Below are positions 17,803-24,970 of a stretch of 64,000 nt of DNA, in pieces; position 1 is the first letter of the stretch; every line of letters begins with the position of its first letter. This DNA comes from Psychroserpens damuponensis (GTDB lineage: Bacteria > Bacteroidota > Bacteroidia > Flavobacteriales > Flavobacteriaceae): assembly GCF_000826655.1 (NCBI RefSeq), contig NZ_JXJO01000016.1, positions 235,001-299,000 of the forward strand, in the 5' to 3' direction. The position numbers and the translations under genes are program-made. Below the pieces are notes generated by a model. The model had not been told where the DNA came from and did not search any database. It worked only from the letters and a program-made list of their open reading frames with translations.

Positions 17803-19230
17803 TTATAGAGATAATTTTTTAGAAAGGTCTTCTACGTATTTTCTAAATTGTTTATCTGTAGACGAAAGGTTATCAACAGTTTTACAAGCATGAAGTACTG
17901 TTGCGTGATCACGTTTTCCTATTTGAGAACCAATACTAGCTAAAGAGGCTTTAGTGTATTTTTTAGCAAAAAACATGGCTAATTGTCTCGCTTGTACAAT
18001 GTGACGCTTTCTGGTTTTAGATTGCAATGTACTCACATCCATTTGGAAATAATCTGAGACTACTTTTTGAATGTAATCAATAGAGACTTCACGTTTTGTG
18101 TTCTTTACAAATTTCTCAACAATTTCTTTTGCAAGATTTATTGTGATTTCTTTTTTATTGAATGAAGATTGAGCGATTAACGATATTATAGCGCCTTCAA
18201 GTTCTCGAACATTAGTTTTGATATGTTTTGCAACATATTCTATAACGTCATCTTGCATTTCAACACCATCACGATAGAGTTTGTTTTTAAGAATAGACAC
18301 TCTGGTTTCAAAATCTGGGCTTTGCAATTCTGCTGAAAGTCCCCATTTAAATCTAGATAATAAACGTTGTTCAATATCTTGCATGTCAACAGGAGCTTTA
18401 TCACTAGTTAAAATAACTTGCTTACCATTTTGATGTAAGTGATTAAATATGTGAAAGAATACATCTTGAGTTCCAGATTTTCCAGACAAGAATTGTACAT
18501 CATCAATAATCAAAACATCTATAATTTGGTAAAAATGTATAAAATCGTTTCTATTATTCTTTTTTACAGAATCAATATACTGTTGTGTAAACTTTTCCGC
18601 AGAAATATATAAAACTGTTTTTTCTGGATATTTGTCTTTAATATCAACACCAATAGCATGAGCTAAATGTGTTTTTCCTAAGCCAACACCTCCAAAAATT
18701 AACAATGGATTAAATGATGTGCCTCCAGGTTTATTAGCGACAGCCAAACCAGCATTTCTTGCGAGACGATTTGAGTCTCCTTCAAGAAAGTTTTCAAAAC
18801 TATAGTTAGGATTGAGTTGCGATTCAATTTTTACATTTCTAATTCCTGGAATTACAAATGGGTTTTTGAGTTCTCGATTTTTATTATTTAAAGGTACATC
18901 GACGTCTTGAGATTTCAAAGCACTACGATTTGAACTCGGTATTTTTTCTGTAAATGGTTGTTTGTTACCATAGGTGTTTTCCATTTTGATAACATATACC
19001 AATTTAGCAGATTCACCTAATTGTTTAGTAAGCGCAACTTTTAAAATTTTAACGTAATGTTCTTCTAACCATTCATAGAAAAATTTACTTGGTACTTGGA
19101 TGCTTAAAGCATTGTCTGTAAGCTTAACTGCTACTATAGGTTCAAACCATGTTTTGTAGGCTTGTGGTTGAATATTGTCTTTTATAAAAGAAAGACAGTT
19201 ATCCCATACCGATTGCGCAGTTATATCCAT
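17803..19230 (-). CDS. dnaA: chromosomal replication initiator protein
   Basis: DnaA binds origin boxes and opens the DNA for helicase loading. The 475-residue protein has domain I (1-85), a short linker, an AAA+ domain with Walker A GGVGLGKT (180-187) and Walker B VLIIDDVQF (239-247), and a C-terminal helix-turn-helix domain with the signature RDHATVLHA. The ATG at 19230 gives MDITAQSVWDNCL, as expected. Its leader contains a terminator-like hairpin (19276-19295) and one imperfect DnaA box (TTATCAACA on minus, 19250-19258). I see no box cluster, so oriC is not shown to be here. Confidence 0.97.
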   Translation of the reverse strand: MDITAQSVWDNCLSFIKDNIQPQAYKTWFEPIVAVKLTDNALSIQVPSKFFYEWLEEHYVKILKVALTKQLGESAKLVYVIKMENTYGNKQPFTEKIPSSNRSALKSQDVDVPLNNKNRELKNPFVIPGIRNVKIESQLNPNYSFENFLEGDSNRLARNAGLAVANKPGGTSFNPLLIFGGVGLGKTHLAHAIGVDIKDKYPEKTVLYISAEKFTQQYIDSVKKNNRNDFIHFYQIIDVLIIDDVQFLSGKSGTQDVFFHIFNHLHQNGKQVILTSDKAPVDMQDIEQRLLSRFKWGLSAELQSPDFETRVSILKNKLYRDGVEMQDDVIEYVAKHIKTNVRELEGAIISLIAQSSFNKKEITINLAKEIVEKFVKNTKREVSIDYIQKVVSDYFQMDVSTLQSKTRKRHIVQARQLAMFFAKKYTKASLASIGSQIGKRDHATVLHACKTVDNLSSTDKQFRKYVEDLSKKLSL

Positions 19231-19275
19231 TCTTTAAGGTTAATTTTTGTGTTGATAAATTAGTTAGCAAAAAAA

Positions 19276-19295
19276 AGAGAAAGCAGAGTTTCTCT
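19276..19295 (-). promoter_or_regulatory. hairpin plus T-run in the dnaA leader
   Basis: AGAGAAA (19276-19282) pairs with TTTCTCT (19289-19295). On the minus strand eight T follow at once, giving an attenuator-like shape 45 bases before the dnaA ATG. The stem has only two G/C pairs, so termination efficiency would be modest. Confidence 0.4.
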
Positions 19296-19420
19296 TCAAT
19301 CATTCAGGTGACAAATATGTGAACAAAATTCTTAATAAAAAAATCAAAAGTGGTTGATTATTTAGAAATTTTTTCTCATGTTTAGTTCGTTTCGAAATTA
19401 CAAAAAAAATATCAAAATTT

Positions 19421-19831
19421 ATGGAAAACCTAACTAAAACAATTGAGATAGAGTTCAGAGTTCGCTATGGTGAAACCGATCAAATGGGAGTCGTTTATCA
19501 TGGTAATTATGCGCAATATTTTGAAATGGGAAGAACGGGTTGGCTTCGAGAAATGGGATTTTCATATAAAGCAATGGAGGAGAGTGGAATTATGTTGCCT
19601 GTGGTTTCGTTAAGTATAAACTACAAGAAATCAGCGCGTTACGATGATTTGATTAAAGTAAAAACAACATTGGTGAAATTGCCAACAGCTAAAATTGAGT
19701 TTAATTATGAAATTATAAATGAGAAAGGCGATATCTTAACAACTGGAAATTCTGTATTAGTCTTCATTGATGTAAATAAGAATAGACCTACAAAATGTCC
19801 TGATTATATTTTAGACAAACTGCGAAATTAA
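19421..19831 (+). CDS. acyl-CoA thioesterase, YbgC/FadM-like hotdog family
   Basis: A 136-residue 4-hydroxybenzoyl-CoA thioesterase-type hotdog protein. The motif VRYGETDQMGVVYHGNYAQYFE (starting at about 14) contains the catalytic Asp20 and the surrounding YbgC signature. It hydrolyses acyl-CoA thioesters; chain preference is unknown. It is divergent from dnaA and overlaps the end of the convergent YigZ gene by 4 bases. Confidence 0.92.
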   Translation: MENLTKTIEIEFRVRYGETDQMGVVYHGNYAQYFEMGRTGWLREMGFSYKAMEESGIMLPVVSLSINYKKSARYDDLIKVKTTLVKLPTAKIEFNYEIINEKGDILTTGNSVLVFIDVNKNRPTKCPDYILDKLRN

Positions 19832-20448
19832 TCGTTTAAATCCTTGATGTCAATTTCGTAAAGCGCGTCAAAAATTTCAAATATAGAATTGGCTTCTTTT
19901 AATCGTACCGAAATGATAATTTCACATCGTAACTCTAAGGTTTGATTTTTAATTTTTAAATTTTTTTCTTTAATAATTCGCATCACTTTGTTCATGTTTT
20001 TATAGTCAAAAATGATGCTGTATTCTACGTTTACAGTTTTGGTTAAAATTTTTGAAGCTTCTAAAGCCATTTGTGCTCCAGTTTTGTACGCGTTTATTAA
20101 TCCGCCAACTCCTAATTTTGTACCTCCAAAATAGCGTACTACTATAATAAGGATATTGGTGACTTCAAAAGATTGAATTTGCCCATAAATTGGCATTCCT
20201 GCACTATTGTTTGGTTCACCATCGTCATTTGCTCTAAATACATGGTCTTTTTCTTGCATTCCAAATTGATACGCATAGCACCAATGTCTCGCTTGATGGT
20301 GTTGTTTTTTTAAGTCTTCAAGATGTTGTTTAACCTCGTCTTCATTAGATACAGGAAAGGCGTAGCCAAAAAACTTACTGTTTCGATCTTTAAAAAGAAC
20401 TTCTGGAGAAGGTTTAGTTATAGTTTTGTAAATATCTGTTGTTTCCAT
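19828..20448 (-). CDS. YigZ/IMPACT family protein
   Basis: A 206-residue protein. The UPF0029 N-terminal domain shows FKDRNSKFFGYAFPV, HHQARHWCYAY and the hallmark NDDGEPNNSAGMPI followed by VRYFGGTKLGVGGLINAYK. A second domain (about 135-206) is of the YigZ C-terminal type. The bacterial role is unclear; the eukaryotic relative IMPACT/Yih1 acts in translation control. It is the last gene of the 23.5-19.8 kb minus operon and abuts the transporter gene without a gap. Confidence 0.92.
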   Translation of the reverse strand: METTDIYKTITKPSPEVLFKDRNSKFFGYAFPVSNEDEVKQHLEDLKKQHHQARHWCYAYQFGMQEKDHVFRANDDGEPNNSAGMPIYGQIQSFEVTNILIIVVRYFGGTKLGVGGLINAYKTGAQMALEASKILTKTVNVEYSIIFDYKNMNKVMRIIKEKNLKIKNQTLELRCEIIISVRLKEANSIFEIFDALYEIDIKDLND

Positions 20449-21309
20449 TTATGCTAAAGTAACAATTACAATGGATATGATTGCTAATAAAATTCCTGCC
20501 CAATTTATTTTTGAGATGTTTTCCTTAAAAAATAGCAATCCTAATAGTGTTGAAATCATTACTATGGCCACATTATTAACAGTAAATAAGGTAGAGCTTT
20601 CTAAACTTTCGTGATTAAGTGCTTTTAATAAATAGTAAATAGAACCATAGTTGGTAATTCCTAATGCTATACCTCCAATTAAGGTTTTCAGCGGAAATGT
20701 AAAAGACTTCTTAATAGCTTTAAATAGTAAAATGCTGGAACCAATAACAAAAGCAAAAGCGAAAATAGTGGCAGAAAAAATAGGAATGCTATTTTCTGGC
20801 AAATAAGTGGTTTCAATATATTTTATAGACGTGTCTATGATACCAGATCCAAAAAACAAAATAATAGGAAGCCATAAGCCTTTTGTAGGATTCTCTAAGG
20901 TTCTAGATTTAACCGAACTTAAATACACCGAAACTAAAGCCAACACAATACCAATAATTTTTTGAACACCAACACTTTCATGATAAACATAAATGCCAAA
21001 AACTATTGGAATAATAACGCTCATTTTAGAAGCCACAGATGCTACAGAAAGACCTTTACGCTGCGCTGTCAAAGCCATAACGTTGAACATGGCAATAAAG
21101 AGAAAGCCTAAACCAATAGCTCCATAAATCCATTTTGATGATACAATTTGATTGACATTTATGGGTTTATCATACATTATTAACCCAAATATACATGCCG
21201 TAAAATAATTAACAACAATAGCCTGAAGCGTATTGATTTTATATTTATCAAATAATTTAAAAATGATAAATATAAACGTTGATGCCAGGATGCTTAGTAA
21301 TAAATACAT
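20449..21309 (-). CDS. EamA/DMT-family transporter
   Basis: An integral membrane protein of about 286 residues with ten hydrophobic helices in two EamA halves. The second half includes GLWLPIILFFGSGIIDTSIKY and GGIALGITNYGSIYYLL. It should be a metabolite exporter or permease of the drug/metabolite superfamily; the substrate is unknown. I place the start at the ATG 21309, which overlaps the HAD stop (TGATG), rather than the TTG one codon earlier. Confidence 0.85.
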   Translation of the reverse strand: MYLLLSILASTFIFIIFKLFDKYKINTLQAIVVNYFTACIFGLIMYDKPINVNQIVSSKWIYGAIGLGFLFIAMFNVMALTAQRKGLSVASVASKMSVIIPIVFGIYVYHESVGVQKIIGIVLALVSVYLSSVKSRTLENPTKGLWLPIILFFGSGIIDTSIKYIETTYLPENSIPIFSATIFAFAFVIGSSILLFKAIKKSFTFPLKTLIGGIALGITNYGSIYYLLKALNHESLESSTLFTVNNVAIVMISTLLGLLFFKENISKINWAGILLAIISIVIVTLA

Positions 21310-21926
21310 CAAAATAGAGTCTTATTTATAGTGAATAAATCTACTATATCTTGTGAGGTTTCGTCTATATTCCAAACCTTTATGCCAAGTTTAGATGCTG
21401 TATCTGTATTGTCTTTTGTGTCGTCGATAAAAAAGCATTCCTCAGCTTTAAGTTTGTTTTCTTTGAGTACAAACTCATAAATATCTGCATTAGGTTTTCT
21501 TAAATAAATCTCGTGAGATAGGTAAAATACATCAAAACAGGCTTTAAACTCCTCAAAGAAAGATACGTTGTTAGCTATCCAAGTCATATGTAAATCATTA
21601 GTGTTACTCAATAAAATGAGTTTATACTTTTTGTCTTTAGCGAGTTTTTTTAAGAATTCTAATCGGTTTTCAGGAAAATCTTTTAAGATGAAATTCCAGG
21701 CATCAATGATTTCCTTTTCTGATAATTTAGGAAAGTTTTCAGTGTAGAAATCAATAAATTCTTTGGTAGAAATCAAACCTTGTTCGTATAATGTATTTAT
21801 CGATACGAGTTCTTCTGGTAATTCATCTACTTCAAACAATTGCAAGGCATTTGTCATTGCACCTTGCTTATCTAAATTGATAAACACATCTCCAAAATCA
21901 AATATGAGAGTTTTAATTGTTGACAT
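21309..21926 (-). CDS. HAD-superfamily phosphatase
   Basis: A 205-residue HAD hydrolase. Motif I is LIFDFGDVFINLD, with nucleophile Asp10 and acid/base Asp13; motif II is LLSNTND near residue 107; motif III/IV is LRKPNADIYE and FFIDDTKDN. The cap is a small helical type I cap. It resembles the YihX-like sugar-phosphate phosphatases, but the substrate cannot be told. It overlaps ribD by 14 bases in the same operon, so a role in dephosphorylating the riboflavin intermediate after RibD is conceivable, as a guess. Confidence 0.85.
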   Translation of the reverse strand: MSTIKTLIFDFGDVFINLDKQGAMTNALQLFEVDELPEELVSINTLYEQGLISTKEFIDFYTENFPKLSEKEIIDAWNFILKDFPENRLEFLKKLAKDKKYKLILLSNTNDLHMTWIANNVSFFEEFKACFDVFYLSHEIYLRKPNADIYEFVLKENKLKAEECFFIDDTKDNTDTASKLGIKVWNIDETSQDIVDLFTINKTLF

Positions 21927-23010
21927 ATATATGTAATGTATCGTCTGTTATTTTTTGTTCTGAAATGAGCATGCCTTGAAACTTTGGCGATGTAATTCCG
22001 TTTTTAAAAGTTACTGGTCCTTTAAAAACACGAGCTTCATCCCACAAATTTTCATCAATAAAAGTTTGAAGTGTTTTTGCGCCTCCTTCAATGATGATGG
22101 AATTGATGTCGCTTTTATATAATGCATTGCAAAGTTGTTGAGCAATTTCATGTTTTTTAGACCAATCTATTTGATGATAAATACCATTGCCAAATTTAGA
22201 GTTTGGAGAGTGTACAGTCCATCCGGTTTCAGTTTTAAATGGTTTTTCAAAAGTGTCTTTATCTTCATAAAAAATGATAGTGTCTAAAGTGTCTTCAAAA
22301 ACGGCATGATCATTTGAGAGTTTTAGGGCTCTATCTATAACAACCTTTATTGGGTTGTTACCAGTCCAATCTCTAACCGTTAAACTTGGGTTGTCTTCCA
22401 ACACTGTATTTGTGCCAACCAAAATAGCCTGCTCTTCTGCTCGCCATTTATGTACTAATTGTCTTGAGTGTGCATTAGTGATCCAAACCGGTTTCTTTTC
22501 ATCTCTTTGCGAAGGAGCAATAAAACCATTGGCAGTTTCTGCCCATTTTAATATAATATATGGACGTTTTTTGTTGTGAAACGTAAAAAAGCGTTGGTGG
22601 TGTTGTTTGCATTCTGCTTCTAAAACACCAACAGTGACGTTGCATCCAGCAGCTTTCAGTTTGGCGATGCCTTTTCCTGCTACTTCGGGATTGTCATCAA
22701 CGCAACCAATAACCACATTAGCAATATTGTGCTTAATAATTAAATCACTGCAAGGTGGCGTTTTTCCGAAGTGAGAGCAAGGCTCTAATGTCACATAAAG
22801 TGTGGCATCATTAAGTAATGTTTTGTTTTCTACTGAGTTTATAGCATTAACCTCGGCATGAGGTCCACCATAAGCACTTGTGTAGCCTTCACCTATAATT
22901 GTATTATGGTGCACAATAACAGCACCTACCATTGGGTTTGGAGCAGTAGTGCCTAAACCGTTTTTGGCGATGTCAATACAGCGTTGTATGTAAATGTCGT
23001 GGGTTTTCAA
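21913..23010 (-). CDS. ribD: riboflavin biosynthesis deaminase/reductase
   Basis: RibD deaminates diaminohydroxyphosphoribosylaminopyrimidine and reduces the ribosyl side chain, two steps of riboflavin synthesis. The N-terminal deaminase has the zinc site HAEVNAI (His51, Glu53) with Cys78 and Cys87 (PCSHFGKTPPC). The reductase domain (about 145-365) shows LKWAETANGFIAP and SIIIEGGAKT. At 365 residues it is full length. It overlaps the upstream lipoprotein gene by 4 bases and the downstream HAD gene by 14. Confidence 0.96.
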   Translation of the reverse strand: MKTHDIYIQRCIDIAKNGLGTTAPNPMVGAVIVHHNTIIGEGYTSAYGGPHAEVNAINSVENKTLLNDATLYVTLEPCSHFGKTPPCSDLIIKHNIANVVIGCVDDNPEVAGKGIAKLKAAGCNVTVGVLEAECKQHHQRFFTFHNKKRPYIILKWAETANGFIAPSQRDEKKPVWITNAHSRQLVHKWRAEEQAILVGTNTVLEDNPSLTVRDWTGNNPIKVVIDRALKLSNDHAVFEDTLDTIIFYEDKDTFEKPFKTETGWTVHSPNSKFGNGIYHQIDWSKKHEIAQQLCNALYKSDINSIIIEGGAKTLQTFIDENLWDEARVFKGPVTFKNGITSPKFQGMLISEQKITDDTLHIYVNN

Positions 23011-23471
23011 TACTCTAGTTTTACCATTTCAGTTTCATCAACCGCGTAGGTGTAGGAAAATCCGAATGTTTTATACACAATATCACCTTTGTATTGTACT
23101 TTGATTTCCTTTTTTAATAAACTGCTTATTAACGAGCCAATGGCATCTGTTCCTCTTAATTTCAAAATACTATCTGTACTAATATCTACTTTTAACGGAA
23201 TTGTAAATTCCTTACGTGCAGGTACGTCAAAACTTTCTGAAGATAATTTTGCTAACTTAATATCATTTACAAAAATGGATATATCGTCACTTTTTAAATT
23301 ACCTCCAACGTCATTTGGGTTTTCAAAAAGAGCAGTTGCTGTTAACGTAATTATTTCTGAATTAGAATCTACCACTTCGATGTTATCAATACCTTTAAAA
23401 ATGGGTTTTTCTTTCACAGAGCAACTCACTAATGTGATGGTTAATGTTAATAATAAAATAAGTTTACGCAT
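23007..23471 (-). CDS. LEA type 2-like lipoprotein
   Basis: A 154-residue lipoprotein. The signal sequence ends in the lipobox TLVSCS with Cys17. The mature part resembles the LEA14/WHy domain: a conserved ALFENPNDVGG motif, then alternating strands (ISIFVNDIKLAKLSSESFDVPARKEFTIPLKVDIS). Such domains are found in plant desiccation proteins and bacterial lipoproteins; no enzymatic role is expected. It is the first gene of the ribD operon. Confidence 0.8.
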   Translation of the reverse strand: MRKLILLLTLTITLVSCSVKEKPIFKGIDNIEVVDSNSEIITLTATALFENPNDVGGNLKSDDISIFVNDIKLAKLSSESFDVPARKEFTIPLKVDISTDSILKLRGTDAIGSLISSLLKKEIKVQYKGDIVYKTFGFSYTYAVDETEMVKLEY

Positions 23472-23493
23472 CGTCTTAAAATAGATTTATCAT

Positions 23494-23501
23494 TATCTTC
23501 G
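23494..23501 (+). promoter_or_regulatory. -7-like box for the GNAT-prmC pair
   Basis: TATCTTCG matches TAnnTTTG at all but one position and lies 23 bases before the TTG start at 23525. AGGA at about 23514 is a plausible ribosome binding site and supports the TTG. Confidence 0.4.
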
Positions 23502-23524
23502 AGCCACAAAAATAGGATAATAAG

Positions 23525-24016
23525 TTGAGTGAAGACGCGATAATAATTAGAGAAATTAGAGCAGAGGACAATAAGCAAATGGAAGCTGTCATAAAACGTT
23601 GTTTTGTAGATTTTAATTTGCCATTAACAGGAACTGCCTATGAAGATGCCGAAACACCGTTTATGTATGAAGCATACAAAGAGGATAAAGCTGTTTATTT
23701 TGTTGTAGCAAAAGGAACTCAAGTGTTAGGAGGTGGCGGAATTAAACAACTTAAAGATGTTGATGGTCATGTTTGTGAACTTCAAAAAATGTATTTTTCA
23801 TCTTTGGTAAGAGGCAAAGGTTATGGTAAAAAACTCATAGAAAAATGTCTAATAGCTGCCAAAAAATTTGGCTATGACACCTGTTATTTAGAGACAATAC
23901 CTGAGCTTAAAGCCGCCATTCATATTTATAAAACTTACGGATTTACACATAGAACAAAACCATTAGGTAATACAGGGCATTACTCATGTGGTGTTTGGAT
24001 GGAGAAAACATTATGA
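23525..24016 (+). CDS. GNAT-family N-acetyltransferase, TTG start
   Basis: A 163-residue GNAT protein. It starts with TTG: the first strand (IIIREIRAEDNKQMEAVI) is needed for the fold and lies before the first ATG at about 23580, and an AGGA precedes the TTG. The coenzyme A motif is RGKGYGKKLIEKC (about 98-110), and the ending HYSCGVWMEKTL is typical of a family of uncharacterised acetyltransferases. It overlaps prmC as ATGA. Confidence 0.88.
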   Translation: MSEDAIIIREIRAEDNKQMEAVIKRCFVDFNLPLTGTAYEDAETPFMYEAYKEDKAVYFVVAKGTQVLGGGGIKQLKDVDGHVCELQKMYFSSLVRGKGYGKKLIEKCLIAAKKFGYDTCYLETIPELKAAIHIYKTYGFTHRTKPLGNTGHYSCGVWMEKTL

Positions 24017-24882
24017 TTTTAAAAGACATACTTCATATATATCACAATGAATTAGATAATCTCTTCGGAAATGAGGAGGTCAACTCGTTTTTCAACCTAT
24101 TGATTGAGCATTATCTCGATTTAAAACGTATTCATTTGGTTTTATATCCAGAATATGCCGTAACAAAAGAGGAGGAGCAACCGCTTTTTGAAGCATTGGC
24201 ACAATTAAAACAGCATAAACCTATTCAATATATTATTGGAGAAACTGAATTTTACGGATTACCATTTAAGGTTAATGAGCATACCTTAATACCAAGGCCA
24301 GAAACCGAAGAACTCGTAGATTGGATAATAAATTCTCATACAGAGCACAACGAAGCATCTCAACTGAAAATCCTTGATATAGGAACAGGAACAGGATGCA
24401 TTGCAATCGCTCTAGCAAAACATCTTAAAAAAGCTAAAGTTTCTGCGTTAGATGTTTCCGAAGACGCACTAAAAATCGCGAAACAAAATGCTGTATTAAA
24501 TGAGGTTGACGTACATTTTATACATGATAATATTTTGAATTCACGTCATGCTAAAACCGATTTAGCTGCGGTTAATTTTGATGTCATAGTTTCAAATCCG
24601 CCATACGTTCGAAACCTAGAAAAAGTAGAAATTCAGCCAAACGTTCTCGAGAACGAACCGCATTTGGCGCTGTTTGTGGACGATGACAACCCATTGCAGT
24701 TCTACAGGGTCATTTGTGAATTCGCACGACTCAATCTCAAAGACAGCGGAACGTTGTATTTTGAAATTAATGAATATCTTGGGCAGGAGATGATTGCATT
24801 GATGAAAGAATTTAATTTTAAAGATATTGAGTTTAAAAAAGATATGTTTGGAAAGGATAGGATGATTTTTGGAAGAAAGTAG
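24013..24882 (+). CDS. prmC: release factor glutamine methyltransferase
   Basis: PrmC methylates the glutamine of the GGQ motif in release factors RF1 and RF2. I place the start at ATG 24013 (ATGA overlap with the GNAT stop), not at the upstream in-frame ATG 23986, which lies inside the GNAT gene. The resulting 289-residue protein has the helical N-terminal domain, the SAM motif DIGTGTG (122-128) and the catalytic NPPY (195-198). The IPRPETEELVDW stretch near residue 93 is diagnostic. Confidence 0.96.
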   Translation: MILKDILHIYHNELDNLFGNEEVNSFFNLLIEHYLDLKRIHLVLYPEYAVTKEEEQPLFEALAQLKQHKPIQYIIGETEFYGLPFKVNEHTLIPRPETEELVDWIINSHTEHNEASQLKILDIGTGTGCIAIALAKHLKKAKVSALDVSEDALKIAKQNAVLNEVDVHFIHDNILNSRHAKTDLAAVNFDVIVSNPPYVRNLEKVEIQPNVLENEPHLALFVDDDNPLQFYRVICEFARLNLKDSGTLYFEINEYLGQEMIALMKEFNFKDIEFKKDMFGKDRMIFGRK

Positions 24883-24940
24883 ATTTTTAAGACCACCTCG
24901 CTTTCATCCCCTTTATTAAGAATTAAATATTTATTATTTC

Positions 24941-24970
24941 GTCATGCTGTACTTGTTTTAGTATCTCATT
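24941..24970. repeat. remnant of a dispersed Bacteroidota intergenic repeat
   Basis: GTCATGCTGTACTTGTTTTA followed by GTATCTCATT resembles the common sequence GTCATGCTGAACTTGTTTCAGCATCTCA, normally a small hairpin around CTGAA...TTTCAG. It overlaps the end of the beta-mannosidase gene by 2 bases. Recognised from memory. Confidence 0.45.

Noticed and set aside
19231-19420. Replication origin next to dnaA
   Set aside because: Only one imperfect DnaA box and no cluster or long AT-rich unwinding region. In Bacteroidota oriC is often not adjacent to dnaA.
23986-24012. Upstream ATG for prmC
   Set aside because: It adds nine residues unlike any PrmC and lies deep in the GNAT gene. ATG 24013 with an ATGA overlap is the usual arrangement.
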